The translations under genes were made by a program, and so were the position numbers. Below are positions 44,345-53,200 of a stretch of 64,000 nucleotides of DNA, in pieces (within the stretch, counting starts at the first letter, position 1; each line of letters starts with the position of its first letter). This DNA comes from a bacterium BMS3Abin03. Its GTDB lineage: Bacteria > Bacteroidota > Ignavibacteria > Ignavibacteriales > Ignavibacteriaceae. The notes under the pieces were generated by a model. That model was not told where the DNA came from and did not search any database. It was given only the letters and a program-made list of their open reading frames with translations. The stretch covers positions 16,907 through 80,906 of the forward strand of contig JAJDNK010000033.1 of NCBI GenBank assembly GCA_022340715.1, read 5' to 3'.

Positions 44345-46810
44345 ATGTATGTTGAAGTTGTTTTCCCCCTTCCGTTTCGAAAGACATTTACCTACAAGGT
44401 ACCGGATGAGTTAAAAACATTCGTAAAGTTCGGTGTTAGAGCAGTTGCACCTTTCGGGAAAAGAACTTTAACCGGTTTTGTTATCAACACTTCCTCAAAA
44501 ACTTCCGTTAAGGAAGAAATAAAACATATCATCGATATCCTTGATGAAATTCCAATAATAGACGAATTAACCTTAAAATTTTATCAATGGATATCAGACT
44601 ACTATCTATCTTCTCCTGGAGAAGCATTGCGTTTGGCCGTTCCGCAAGGAACAGAAGTAGAATCCAAAAGAATCATTCAGATCGATCCGGAATTTGCAGG
44701 ACAATTATTATCAAAAGAAAAAGATAAATCATCAGTAAGATCTAAGATTTTAAACGAGTTGGGTCAGCGTACAAAGATCAGCCATTCACATCTTAAAAAG
44801 CTTGTTGGCAGTAAAAACATATATTCACAACTAAGAACACTGGAAAAACAAGGTGTGGTTACAATTTTTGATAATGTTGAGAAGGCAAGAGTAAAACCAA
44901 AGAAAGTTAGGTTTGTAAAACTCGCTAAAAGCATTGGAGAAATTTATGCGGATTTCCCGGAACTCGAAAGCCGCTCTCCAAAACAGGTTAAGATTTTACT
45001 TGAGATGATTTCCGCAAAAGGTAAATCACTTCCGGTTGCCGAACTTCTGCACAAAACTGAATCATCAAAATCTTCTCTCGATTCTCTTGAGCAAAAAGAA
45101 TTAGTAAAGGTTTTTGAAAAAGAAGTAGAACGAAGATTTTCGGAATTGTACCGTGAAGAGCATAAAGAAATAACTCTCACAAAGGATCAATCGAAGGTTA
45201 TACGTGAAATTGATCTTTCAACTAAGAAAAAGAAATTTGAAACGTTTCTGCTTCATGGTGTAACAGGCAGTGGTAAAACACAAATCTATATAGAACTAAC
45301 TAAAAAAGTTCTGGAAGAAAAAAAATCGGTGTTGATATTAGTCCCGGAGATTTCTCTCACACCACAAATGACGGCACGTTTCATAAATAATTTTGGTGAT
45401 ACTGTTACAGTTGTGCACAGTCGTATGTCTCCCGGTGAAAGATATGATTCCTGGCGTAGAGTGCTGAAAGGGAAATCTGATGTTGTTATTGGTGCGCGTT
45501 CTGCTCTGTTCGCGCCACTTAAAAATATTGGATTGATCGTTGTGGATGAAGAACATGATTCCAGCTACAAACAAAGCGATTCTATTCCAAGATATAATGC
45601 AAGAGATGCGGCGGTTTTTCTAGGGAATCTTTATAAATGTCCTGTTGTCTTGGGTTCAGCTACACCATCGATTGAGAGTATGTATAATGCGAAAACAGGG
45701 AAGTATAAATTGTTGGACCTTCCTGAAAGAATTGATCACGCAAAGCTGCCTGTTATTTCCCTTGTGAATATAAATTCCGAGAGGAAGAAAAAGAGAATTG
45801 AAGGAATTTTTTCCAGAACTTTGCTGGACAAAATAGAAGACAGGCTTAAGAAAAAAGAAGGTGTGATCATCCTACAGAACAGGCGAGGATTTTCAACTCA
45901 GATTTATTGTGAAGATTGCAGTGAAGTTGAAACGTGCGATAATTGTTCCGTCCCGATGGTTTATCATATCAATAAAAATATTATTCAGTGTCATTACTGT
46001 GGTCTCATAAAAAAGGTGCCCGGCGCCTGCACGCATTGCGGTTCGCTGGCTATAAAATATTTTGGAACAGGCACAGAACGTGTTGAAGATGAACTGGAAG
46101 CAATCTTTCCAACGGCAAACATTACGAGAGTCGACTCAGATTCAATATCAAGAAAAACCGCATTAAGTAAAATCCTTCTTTCTTTCAGTAAGGGAGAAAT
46201 CGATATTCTTGTCGGGACTCAGATGGTATCGAAAGGTCTGGATTTTTCAAGAGTAACATTAGTAGGGGTCATTTCTGCCGAAACCACATTGTGGCTGCCA
46301 GATTTCAGAGCAGATGAAAGGACATTTCAATTACTTACACAGGTTTCAGGAAGATCAGGCAGAAGTAAAACTCCTGGTGAAGTGATAATTCAAACACAGA
46401 ACGAAAAACGCTTTTCACTACAAATGGTTTTGAAAAACGATTATTACGGTTTTTATAACAAAGAGCTTGAAGACAGACAGAAAATGTCTTACCCGCCGTT
46501 TGTAAGAATAGCTTTAATTGAAACAAAAGATCAATCGGAAAAGAAAGCAAAAGGTGCTGCGGACGATTTTTATAAAGAACTGATTAAGTACAAAAAGTGG
46601 CTAAACATTTCATCTCCTGCTTACGCGGTTATTGCCAGATTAAAAGGCAACTACCGGTTTCACATTTTAATTAAAAGCAGTAAAGAGAACGACCCCGGTG
46701 GGGCAGTACTTAGAAAAGCAGTACTCGATTCTTTTGTTGAATTTAACAGGAAATCAAGATACAAAGATGTAAAGTTGTTTTATGATGTTGATCCACAGAG
46801 TGTAATGTGA
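44345..46810 (+). CDS. priA: Primosomal protein N' (replication restart helicase PriA)
   Basis: 821 aa, full length. The N-terminal 3'-DNA-binding domain begins VEVVFPLPFRKTFTYKVP. The helicase has Walker A LLHGVTGSGKTQIY, the DEAH-type box IVVDEEHDSSYKQ, and motif QVSGRSGRSKTPGEVIIQT. The zinc-binding Cys pairs are CEDC, CDNC, CHYC and CTHC around residues 520-565. It reloads the replisome at stalled forks. Confidence 0.97.
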   Translation: MYVEVVFPLPFRKTFTYKVPDELKTFVKFGVRAVAPFGKRTLTGFVINTSSKTSVKEEIKHIIDILDEIPIIDELTLKFYQWISDYYLSSPGEALRLAVPQGTEVESKRIIQIDPEFAGQLLSKEKDKSSVRSKILNELGQRTKISHSHLKKLVGSKNIYSQLRTLEKQGVVTIFDNVEKARVKPKKVRFVKLAKSIGEIYADFPELESRSPKQVKILLEMISAKGKSLPVAELLHKTESSKSSLDSLEQKELVKVFEKEVERRFSELYREEHKEITLTKDQSKVIREIDLSTKKKKFETFLLHGVTGSGKTQIYIELTKKVLEEKKSVLILVPEISLTPQMTARFINNFGDTVTVVHSRMSPGERYDSWRRVLKGKSDVVIGARSALFAPLKNIGLIVVDEEHDSSYKQSDSIPRYNARDAAVFLGNLYKCPVVLGSATPSIESMYNAKTGKYKLLDLPERIDHAKLPVISLVNINSERKKKRIEGIFSRTLLDKIEDRLKKKEGVIILQNRRGFSTQIYCEDCSEVETCDNCSVPMVYHINKNIIQCHYCGLIKKVPGACTHCGSLAIKYFGTGTERVEDELEAIFPTANITRVDSDSISRKTALSKILLSFSKGEIDILVGTQMVSKGLDFSRVTLVGVISAETTLWLPDFRADERTFQLLTQVSGRSGRSKTPGEVIIQTQNEKRFSLQMVLKNDYYGFYNKELEDRQKMSYPPFVRIALIETKDQSEKKAKGAADDFYKELIKYKKWLNISSPAYAVIARLKGNYRFHILIKSSKENDPGGAVLRKAVLDSFVEFNRKSRYKDVKLFYDVDPQSVM

Positions 46811-46836
46811 AAATATTTTTTGAATTTTTTTCAGAA

Positions 46837-47265
46837 TTATTTGACTAGATGTAAAACAATTATAGTAAATAGGCATATTGTTTCAAGGAAAAATAGAAGG
46901 AATAACCATTTATAAAGATCATAATCGATGACCAGATCAGTTAAAAATGTTAAAATCCTTCCGTGCTTTTCAAAATATTTATTTTTATACTCTTCATTGC
47001 TCATTTTCGGATCTTCTATAGCTAGTCTAGCTGAAAACAATTCCATACTGGCTTGAGACACAATTACATACATAATAACTGTGGCGAGGAGTATGGCAAA
47101 AATAGCAAATGCTAGTTGCAGAATTATTAACCAAAGAAATTGCAAGTAATTTAAACCTAAAACCAAACCAATCTCTCCAATTAATAATCCGATTATCCAA
47201 TTAATGGCTGTAATAATTGTTTCTCTATAATCCTTAAATGCTTTCCCAAATTTTGTTTCTGTCAT
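46837..47265 (-). CDS. Hypothetical small membrane protein
   Basis: 142 aa with three strongly hydrophobic segments (about 17-40, 44-70 and 118-140) and a soluble charged loop between the last two (EDPKMSNEEYKNKYFEKHGRI). I do not recognise the family. It reads away from the YIP1 gene terminator, so it needs its own promoter within 47266-47383. It is convergent with priA (26 nt apart). Confidence 0.65.
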   Translation of the reverse strand: MTETKFGKAFKDYRETIITAINWIIGLLIGEIGLVLGLNYLQFLWLIILQLAFAIFAILLATVIMYVIVSQASMELFSARLAIEDPKMSNEEYKNKYFEKHGRILTFLTDLVIDYDLYKWLFLLFFLETICLFTIIVLHLVK

Positions 47266-47383
47266 ATTCTTAAATATAAAAATTTATAGAATTTGTAAAC
47301 TAAACCTTTGCTTTTAAAAAATTTATGAAATTCTTTTTTGCGAATGTAATCTAAAAGTGATTCGTAGAAAAATATTAAAATAG

Positions 47384-47415
47384 AAAAAGACTCTCTACAT
47401 TGGAGAGTCTTTTTT
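47384..47415 (-). terminator. Rho-independent terminator after the YIP1-family gene
   Basis: A perfect 12-bp stem, AAAAAGACTCTC (47384-47395) with GAGAGTCTTTTT (47403-47414), has a 7-nt loop. On the - strand it follows the YIP1 stop by 14 nt, and the A-rich + strand flank supplies a U tract. The T-rich + strand side makes it potentially bidirectional. Confidence 0.85.
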
Positions 47416-47429
47416 CGTAAATGTGATTA

Positions 47430-48257
47430 TTATCTATTCAGGAAACCGAGGAAAGGAACTGCTTTCGCGACAAAGAAGAATAATAGAGTTCCTATCAGCC
47501 ATAATCCGAATACTAATGCATAATACTTTCCTGTTGATTTTGACTTAAACATTTTTGCTAAACCGATACTTAGTATGATATATGCCCAAATTGAAATCGG
47601 ATCGAGCTTTCCGTATAACCAGCCGATAAGTGTCGATTTATCTGCTCCAATGAAGGCGGCTACACTTGTGTCTTCAAATATTTTACCCATAGCCATTGTA
47701 AGCATAGCAGCAATTATAACCTGGATAATTGATATATATCCAACAAGCCCGCTGGCTACAAGCGCAGAAGCAAAAGTACCTTCTCCCTTTAAAAGGAATT
47801 TTATGAAAAGGAAATAAATTCCCGCTATTATTATGAAAAACAGAGTTCCAAATATTAATGTTGAGACAATATTTATTACCCAGCCAACCGGTCCTCTCAT
47901 AAATTCCATTTGCTGATCAATCCTGTTTATTGCCTGATCGCCTTGTTCCTGGGTTAAAGTACCGTTCTCAACCATTTTTTCGATCCCGGCAATTTGTTTC
48001 TGTTTAGCTTCCAGGAAGACTTCTTCATTCATCATAGAAATTGTTCTCGTAATTCCAACAAGTACCATAAGTATAATTATCGGTATAACCCAGTCTTTAT
48101 GTCTTGGGGGAAATTTAGAGGTAAGATCAAACATTTTTGCTGGTTCACTGAAAACCCCGATCATTTTATCAGAATGACTAAGTTCGCCTTCACCGGGTTC
48201 TACGGTTTCGGCACCTGTTACCTCCTGTTCAGGTTCGTTTGTATCTATTGGATCCAT
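47430..48257 (-). CDS. YIP1-family membrane protein
   Basis: 275 aa. An acidic cytoplasmic N-terminus (about 1-28) precedes a segment SEPAKMFDLTSKFPPRHKDWVIPIII, which is the usual start of bacterial YIP1-domain proteins (family SP..F..i...P). Five membrane helices follow. The role is unknown in bacteria; eukaryotic homologues act in membrane traffic. ATG 48257 has a strong AGGAG Shine-Dalgarno. Own terminator downstream; divergent from tnaA. Confidence 0.8.
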   Translation of the reverse strand: MDPIDTNEPEQEVTGAETVEPGEGELSHSDKMIGVFSEPAKMFDLTSKFPPRHKDWVIPIIILMVLVGITRTISMMNEEVFLEAKQKQIAGIEKMVENGTLTQEQGDQAINRIDQQMEFMRGPVGWVINIVSTLIFGTLFFIIIAGIYFLFIKFLLKGEGTFASALVASGLVGYISIIQVIIAAMLTMAMGKIFEDTSVAAFIGADKSTLIGWLYGKLDPISIWAYIILSIGLAKMFKSKSTGKYYALVFGLWLIGTLLFFFVAKAVPFLGFLNR

Positions 48258-48493
48258 ATGTATTCTCCTCTCATATTTGTTTTTAATTTGTCACAAAAAA
48301 TTATCTATACTTATTTGAAAAGGCAATAAAAATTTTATAAATGGTAAACTTTGTCTTTAACTGCTGGAATTGCACAATATGATTGATTTTTATTTATTCA
48401 AACTTCGTAAAATAATCTTCAAATCGGCAAAATCATCGGGCATTTAGTAGATTTGTAATAAAGAATAATTAATTCGAACAATAATTTTGATGA
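48258..48493. other. Divergent upstream region of the YIP1 gene and tnaA
   Basis: 236 bp that must contain both promoters. Apart from the possible leader ORF at 48341 I see no convincing promoter pair; AAACTTTG-like and TATTTG-like words occur with wrong spacing. Confidence 0.4.
48341..48382 (+). CDS. Possible 13-codon leader peptide with one Trp, upstream of tnaA
   Basis: ATG 48341 opens MVNFVFNCWNCTI and stops at TGA 48380-48382, 111 nt before tnaA. In E. coli and Proteus, tryptophanase is induced through a short leader peptide, TnaC, with a critical single Trp. Here a single Trp sits at codon 9. There is no good Shine-Dalgarno and no TnaC-like Trp-to-Pro spacing, so the similarity may be accidental. 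Confidence 0.2.
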   Translation: MVNFVFNCWNCTI

Positions 48494-49876
48494 ATGATGA
48501 AACCCAAAACGATCATAGAGCCCTTTAAAATTAAATCTGTTGAACCTATCAGGTTTACAACGAGAGAAGAGCGGGAAAAGCTTCTTATAAATGCCGGGTA
48601 TAATCCGTTTATGCTTCATGCTGATGATGTATTAATCGATTTGCTCACAGATAGTGGTACGTCTGCAATGAGCTCAAAACAATGGTCGGGAATAATGGAT
48701 GGGGATGAATCTTATGCCGGTTCTAAAAGCTTTTACAGGTTTGAAAAAGCAGTTAATAATTTAACCGGGATGAAGTACATCATTCCAACCCATCAGGGAA
48801 GGGCAGCGGAAAAAATTCTGTTCTTCATTGTTGGAGGTGCGGGTAAGTATTTTCCTAACAACACACACTTTGATACTACCAGAGCTAATATAGAATTTAC
48901 TGGTGCAGAAGCTAATGATTTGTTAACTGAGATAGGAAAGCATCCCGAAAAAAGAGCAAACTTTAAAGGTAATATGGATGTTGAAAAACTAAAAGATTTT
49001 ATTAAGGAAAAAGGTGCTGAAAATATTCCATTATGTATGCTTACAATTACGAACAATTCCGGCGGTGGTCAGCCCGTTTCAATGAGTAACATTGAGGAAG
49101 TTAAAGAAGTATGTAAGCAAAATAATATTCCCCTATTTCTTGATTCCTGTAGATTTGCTGAGAACGCTTACTTTATTAAAATGCGTGAGCCTGGTTATCA
49201 GGATAAATCTGTTCTGGAAATTGCACAGGAAATGTTTTCGTATGCCGACGGGGCTACTATGAGCGCAAAAAAAGATGCACTGGTAAACATCGGTGGATTC
49301 CTTGCTTTGAATGATGAAGAACTTGCAATGAAATGCAGGAATATGCTGATTGTAACGGAAGGATTTCCAACTTACGGCGGACTTGCCGGACGCGATCTTG
49401 AAGCAGTTGCACAAGGTCTGGAAGAAGTTGTTGAGGAACACTATCTTCAGTACAGGATTAAAAGTGTTGAGTATCTAGGCAACAGACTCGTAGATGCAGG
49501 TGTTCCGATCATTGAACCGCCGGGGGGTCATGCAATTTACATCGATGCAAAAAGATTTCTTCCAGACGTTCCGCCAGATAAATACCCGGGACAATCAATA
49601 GTGTGTGAGTTATACCTTGAAGGTGGAATTCGTTCTGTGGAAATTGGAAGTGTTATGTTCGGTAAATATGATAAAAATCGTAAGCTCATTCCTGCAATGA
49701 TGGAATTGGTAAGATTAGCAATTCCACGCAGAGTTTATACACAGAGTCATATCGATTATCTGATAGAAGTAATTATCGAAGTTTTTCATAACCGGAAAAA
49801 TCTCAAAGGTTATAAAATCACTTATGAAGCACCGATACTCAGACATTTTACAGCGAGGTTTGAACCGCTTGGATAA
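48494..49876 (+). CDS. tnaA: Tryptophanase (tryptophan indole-lyase)
   Basis: 460 aa, fold type I PLP lyase of usual length. It splits L-tryptophan to indole, pyruvate and ammonia. The PLP Lys is Lys260 in MSAKKDALVNIGG. IPTHQGRAAEKILF, LDSCRFAENAYFI and FPTYGGLAGRD are shared by tryptophanase and tyrosine phenol-lyase. The specificity segment reads GGIRSVEIGS as in tryptophanases (AVEIGS), whereas tyrosine phenol-lyases have SMERG with a phenol-binding Arg; CELY likewise fits tryptophanase. No tnaB permease follows. The next gene starts 3 nt after the stop. Confidence 0.9.
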   Translation: MMKPKTIIEPFKIKSVEPIRFTTREEREKLLINAGYNPFMLHADDVLIDLLTDSGTSAMSSKQWSGIMDGDESYAGSKSFYRFEKAVNNLTGMKYIIPTHQGRAAEKILFFIVGGAGKYFPNNTHFDTTRANIEFTGAEANDLLTEIGKHPEKRANFKGNMDVEKLKDFIKEKGAENIPLCMLTITNNSGGGQPVSMSNIEEVKEVCKQNNIPLFLDSCRFAENAYFIKMREPGYQDKSVLEIAQEMFSYADGATMSAKKDALVNIGGFLALNDEELAMKCRNMLIVTEGFPTYGGLAGRDLEAVAQGLEEVVEEHYLQYRIKSVEYLGNRLVDAGVPIIEPPGGHAIYIDAKRFLPDVPPDKYPGQSIVCELYLEGGIRSVEIGSVMFGKYDKNRKLIPAMMELVRLAIPRRVYTQSHIDYLIEVIIEVFHNRKNLKGYKITYEAPILRHFTARFEPLG

Positions 49877-49879
49877 TTA

Positions 49880-50707
49880 ATGAAGCTTAAGAAAAAATAT
49901 ACTCATAATAACAAACGTCAGATTTTCAGGTTATTACCAACTGATACCGGCAAGCTGATAATCGAAGAAAGAGAAACGGAAGAGAAGCAGGCATACTTTA
50001 ATTGTTTAAACATTGAAAGTGGCAAAAAGATATTTAAAAACCTTCAGCTTGATGAAAAATTCTGGCTGGGAATAGAAACTATTTATAAAGATGTTATTTT
50101 CTTTCACAGGTTTACCAAACCTGATATGCCGCAGCACAATGGTATTATTGCTTTTGATATAAATAAAAAGAAAGTAATATGGAAGGATGACAACCATACC
50201 TTTTTATTTATTAAGGATGAAAAGGTTTATACTTTCCAGCAAATGTTTGAAAACAGGAGGCATTTCACTCTCAATTATAAATCCGGTGAAGTTATTGAAG
50301 ATCTTGGAAGCGATCCCATTTCAATAAATCTGTTGCGTGAAGATGTGATTGCTTCGGAGGATTTCAGCGGGTATATTTTCCCTCAGAAATTTGATGTTTC
50401 TACGGTTGTCAGCGATCCCGCAAATCAGTTTCTAAAAAGCCTCAGAGAAACACATCTAATAACAGGAAACATTGAATTTGCCCTGAAAAATCATCTTTTA
50501 ATGTTCAACTTCCACGAAATAAATTCTGATAATTCTTTGAAAAATATTTTCAAGGCAGTTGATTTATCAAAAGGAAAGTATATTTTAGAAGAAACATTAA
50601 ACTCACGAACCAACGCTTTTGCACCTGATTCGTTTTTTATTAAAGATGATATTCTGTTTCTTTTAATAGAAAAAATGAAAGTCGGAGTTTATGCTATTGT
50701 TATTTGA
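49880..50707 (+). CDS. DUF4905-like protein
   Basis: 275 aa, cytoplasmic, no signal peptide. The pattern ESGKKIFKNLQLDEKFWLGIETIYKDVIFFHRFTKPDMPQHNGIIAFDINKKKVIW is what I know from DUF4905 proteins, restricted to Bacteroidota/Ignavibacteria; the repeat character (several "value then KKVIW" strands) suggests a WD40-like or PQQ-like beta-propeller. Function unknown. It lies 3 nt after tnaA and 17 nt before ammA, so one operon is likely. Confidence 0.65.
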   Translation: MKLKKKYTHNNKRQIFRLLPTDTGKLIIEERETEEKQAYFNCLNIESGKKIFKNLQLDEKFWLGIETIYKDVIFFHRFTKPDMPQHNGIIAFDINKKKVIWKDDNHTFLFIKDEKVYTFQQMFENRRHFTLNYKSGEVIEDLGSDPISINLLREDVIASEDFSGYIFPQKFDVSTVVSDPANQFLKSLRETHLITGNIEFALKNHLLMFNFHEINSDNSLKNIFKAVDLSKGKYILEETLNSRTNAFAPDSFFIKDDILFLLIEKMKVGVYAIVI

Positions 50708-50724
50708 TTTCAAGGGAGAGGAAA

Positions 50725-51270
50725 ATGGAACTGACAAGCGATGAAAAAGAATTGCTGTTAAACGCTGCAAAACAATCTATACTTTCCGTATTCGGCGAAG
50801 CTGAGAAGCCCGAAATTGATTATAAAGCATATCCTATTCTAAAAGATAAATACGGCGCTTTTGTTACACTTAAAATAGATAACGAATTGAGAGGATGTAT
50901 AGGTTATCTTGTTGCGATCGGTCCTTTGTTTGAAACTGTATGTGAAGCAGCGATGTCATCTGCCTTTAATGATCCGAGATTCAGACAACTTTCGAGGGAA
51001 GAATTCGATAAAATTAAAGTTGAAATTTCGGTACTTTCTCCTTTTAAGCCGATAAATAGTTATGATGAAATTGAAATCGGTAAACATGGTCTTCTACTTG
51101 ATGAAGGAGGAAGGGCGGTACTTCTTCCACAGGTTGCAACTGAAAATAACTATAACCGAGATCAGTTTTTAACTGCACTATGCCACAAAGCAGGTTTGTA
51201 CGGAGATTACTGGCAGGAAAAAATGTTGAAGCTTAAGGTTTTTACCGCTGATATCTTTGCAGAAAAATGA
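50725..51270 (+). CDS. amrA: AMMECR1-family protein (AmmeMemoRadiSam system protein A)
   Basis: 181 aa from ATG 50725, which sits behind AAGGGAGAGG; the in-frame TTG 50704 would overlap the previous gene and adds residues without family match. The family core is VTLKIDNELRGCIGYLVAIGPLFETVCEAAMSSAFNDPRF, then SVLSPFKPI and HGLLLDEGGRAVLLPQVATENNYNRDQFLTALCHKAGL, containing the conserved LRGCIG motif. The family is conserved from archaea to man (human AMMECR1), and its biochemical role is unresolved. MEMO-family gene follows after 12 nt. Confidence 0.93.
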   Translation: MELTSDEKELLLNAAKQSILSVFGEAEKPEIDYKAYPILKDKYGAFVTLKIDNELRGCIGYLVAIGPLFETVCEAAMSSAFNDPRFRQLSREEFDKIKVEISVLSPFKPINSYDEIEIGKHGLLLDEGGRAVLLPQVATENNYNRDQFLTALCHKAGLYGDYWQEKMLKLKVFTADIFAEK

Positions 51271-51282
51271 AAGGAGTAAATA

Positions 51283-52104
51283 ATGGAAAGCATACGTGCA
51301 CCTCAGGTTGCCGGATACTTTTATCCTGCTGATTCTGAAAAGCTGCAAAAAGAAATTAATCTTTTACTCGATATTTCTAAACCAGTAAAAAAAATAAAAA
51401 ACATATTCGGTATAATTTCACCACATGCCGGCTATCCCTATTCAGGGAAAACCGCTGCACATGTTTACAACCTGGTAAAAGGGAAAAAATATAAACGTGT
51501 AGTTATCATTTCTCCGAGTCACAGTGAGTATTTTCCCGGGACTTCTGTTTATGATGGTGATGCATATCAAACGCCCCTTGGTAACCTGGAAGTTGATAAA
51601 GAATTCAGAGAACAACTTACGGAAGGAAGCAGAACTATATACAAGGGAATTGAAGGACATAGGAAAGAACATGCACTGGAAGTACAGCTTCCTTTTGTTC
51701 AATCTGTGCTTACAGAATTTAAAATTGTTCCGGTCGTTATGGGAGATCAGGGAAAATTATTTGTAGATGAGCTTGCTGAAAGATTAGCTAAAATTCTCGA
51801 TGATGAGACTTTAATAATAGCAAGTTCCGATATGTCACATTTCCACTCAAAAATTGAAGCCGATAAATTGGATTCAATAGTTGAGAAAAGAATTAATAGT
51901 TTTGATTTTGAAAGACTTCAGAAAGATCTGGATCTAAGAAACACCGAAGCTTGTGGCGGTGGACCAATTGTGGTAATGATGAAAGCAGCTTCATTAAGAA
52001 ATAAAAAACATTCAATGGTAATTCATCGTAGTGATTCCGGCGATGTAACCGGAGATAATAGTGGAGTTGTAGGTTATCTATCAGCTGTCGTTTATGGGGA
52101 TTGA
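51283..52104 (+). CDS. amrB: MEMO1-family protein (AmmeMemoRadiSam system protein B)
   Basis: 273 aa. It opens RAPQVAGYFYPADSEKLQKEI, continues IISPHAGYPYSGKTAAHVY and IISPSHSEYFPG, and has ASSDMSHFHS and CGGGPIVVMMKAA. The His/Asp/Cys set is the putative metal site shared with extradiol dioxygenase-like MEMO proteins. A strong AAAGGAG Shine-Dalgarno precedes ATG 51283. Human MEMO1 is linked to copper and redox homeostasis; the bacterial role is unknown. The third member of the usual trio, a specific radical SAM protein, is not beside it. Confidence 0.94.
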   Translation: MESIRAPQVAGYFYPADSEKLQKEINLLLDISKPVKKIKNIFGIISPHAGYPYSGKTAAHVYNLVKGKKYKRVVIISPSHSEYFPGTSVYDGDAYQTPLGNLEVDKEFREQLTEGSRTIYKGIEGHRKEHALEVQLPFVQSVLTEFKIVPVVMGDQGKLFVDELAERLAKILDDETLIIASSDMSHFHSKIEADKLDSIVEKRINSFDFERLQKDLDLRNTEACGGGPIVVMMKAASLRNKKHSMVIHRSDSGDVTGDNSGVVGYLSAVVYGD

Positions 52105-52129
52105 GACATGATTTTTTGATTAATGAATT

Positions 52130-52193
52130 GGTAGCCGCAGTCTTTAAACTGCGAAAATTAATTGGTTTTCCCAACCTAAAAGTTGAGGTTACC
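52130..52193. repeat. Compact palindromic element, potential three-way-junction RNA/DNA structure
   Basis: An outer stem GGTAGC (52130-52135) pairs with GTTACC (52188-52193) with one G-T. It encloses hairpin 1, CGCAGT-CTTTAA-ACTGCG (52136-52153, perfect 6-bp stem), and hairpin 2, CAAC-CTAAAA-GTTG (52172-52185). It fills the gap between amrB and the DUF2520 gene. The CTTTAA and CTAAAA loops are mutually similar in opposite orientation. It looks like a dispersed intergenic palindromic repeat rather than a terminator (no U tract). Confidence 0.5.
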
Positions 52194-52221
52194 AAAACAA
52201 AAGTAGCACAAAAATTCTGGA

Positions 52222-53142
52222 ATGAAAACCAAAGTAACAATCATCGGAGCGGGGAGAGTTGCATATTCACTGGCTTCTGCATTAAAGAAGAATGGGTATG
52301 AAATTTATTCAGTAATCAGCAGGAACAATAATTCCTCGAAAAAGCTTGCACAAAAACTTTCAATAAAAAATTATTCAACAGATCTCAAACTCATTCCGAA
52401 ATCTACAAAATTATTTTTTTTTACAGTTCCTGATGGAGAAATTAAAAAGGTTGCTGTTGAACTTTCACATCTAAAATTAAATTTTAAAAATTCTTATTTC
52501 ATTCATCTTTCCGGTTCGGAAAATATTGAAACTCTAAATCCATTAAAACAAAAAGGGGGAAGAACTGCATCTATTCATCCAATGCAAACATTTCCTTCCC
52601 ATAAAATCGTTAGCTTAAAAAATGTTTATGCTGCCATAGAGATAAAAGAAGATAATCGTTTCCGCTATTTAGGTAAACTTTGTAAAACTCTTGGAATGAT
52701 ACCTTTCAGAATAAAATCTGATAAGAAATCATTGTATCATCTTGCGGGAGTTTTCGCTTCCAATTTTTTAGCCGGGAATTTATTCGTTTCAAAGAGAATG
52801 TTGGTGGAAAACAAGATTCCTGAAAACATGTTCTTTAATATTTTAAATGCTACTGTCAATACTACTTTAAGTAATATTAAAAAAGTTGGTCCGGCAAAAG
52901 CATTATCCGGTCCGGTAGAACGTGGAGACATTCAAACCATTTGCAAACATATATCTTCTTTGAAAAAAATGATTAAAAAACCGGATGGTAAATACTTCTT
53001 CTTGCAACTTAAAAATTACATTGTTCAATCAATCAATCTTCTTGATTTAGTAGAAGAAAAACAGGGAAAGCTGAACAATACACACCTGCAAATAAGAAAA
53101 TTGTTGGTACGGGAATTGAGAAATCTAAAGGATTCTAATTAA
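52222..53142 (+). CDS. Rossmann-like and DUF2520 domain oxidoreductase-like protein
   Basis: 306 aa. The N-terminal NAD(P)-binding motif VTIIGAGRVAYSLASAL is followed by FFFTVPDGEIKKVA. The C-terminal DUF2520 half has ASIHPMQTFPS, VYAAIE, LYHLAGVFASNFLAGN and LSGPVERGD. It belongs with the F420-dependent NADP reductase and ketopantoate/6-phosphogluconate dehydrogenase-like group; the substrate is unknown. It precedes glyS by 58 nt. The region is notably rich in AAA Lys codons. Confidence 0.88.
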   Translation: MKTKVTIIGAGRVAYSLASALKKNGYEIYSVISRNNNSSKKLAQKLSIKNYSTDLKLIPKSTKLFFFTVPDGEIKKVAVELSHLKLNFKNSYFIHLSGSENIETLNPLKQKGGRTASIHPMQTFPSHKIVSLKNVYAAIEIKEDNRFRYLGKLCKTLGMIPFRIKSDKKSLYHLAGVFASNFLAGNLFVSKRMLVENKIPENMFFNILNATVNTTLSNIKKVGPAKALSGPVERGDIQTICKHISSLKKMIKKPDGKYFFLQLKNYIVQSINLLDLVEEKQGKLNNTHLQIRKLLVRELRNLKDSN

Positions 53143-53187
53143 TCAATTTTACTATATTTATCCGTTCAAAATCAAAAAGTACGTTTC

Positions 53188-53193
53188 AGGAGG
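53188..53193 (+). promoter_or_regulatory. Shine-Dalgarno that decides the glyS start
   Basis: AGGAGG, seven nucleotides before ATC 53201. No other in-frame initiator lies within reach of it; ATT 53195 is too close (1 nt). Confidence 0.75.
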
Positions 53194-53200
53194 TATTACC

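Noticed and set aside
48494..49876. Tyrosine phenol-lyase as identity of the beta-eliminating lyase
   Set aside because: The specificity segment has SVEIGS (tryptophanase form) instead of the SMERG Arg that binds phenol in tyrosine phenol-lyase.
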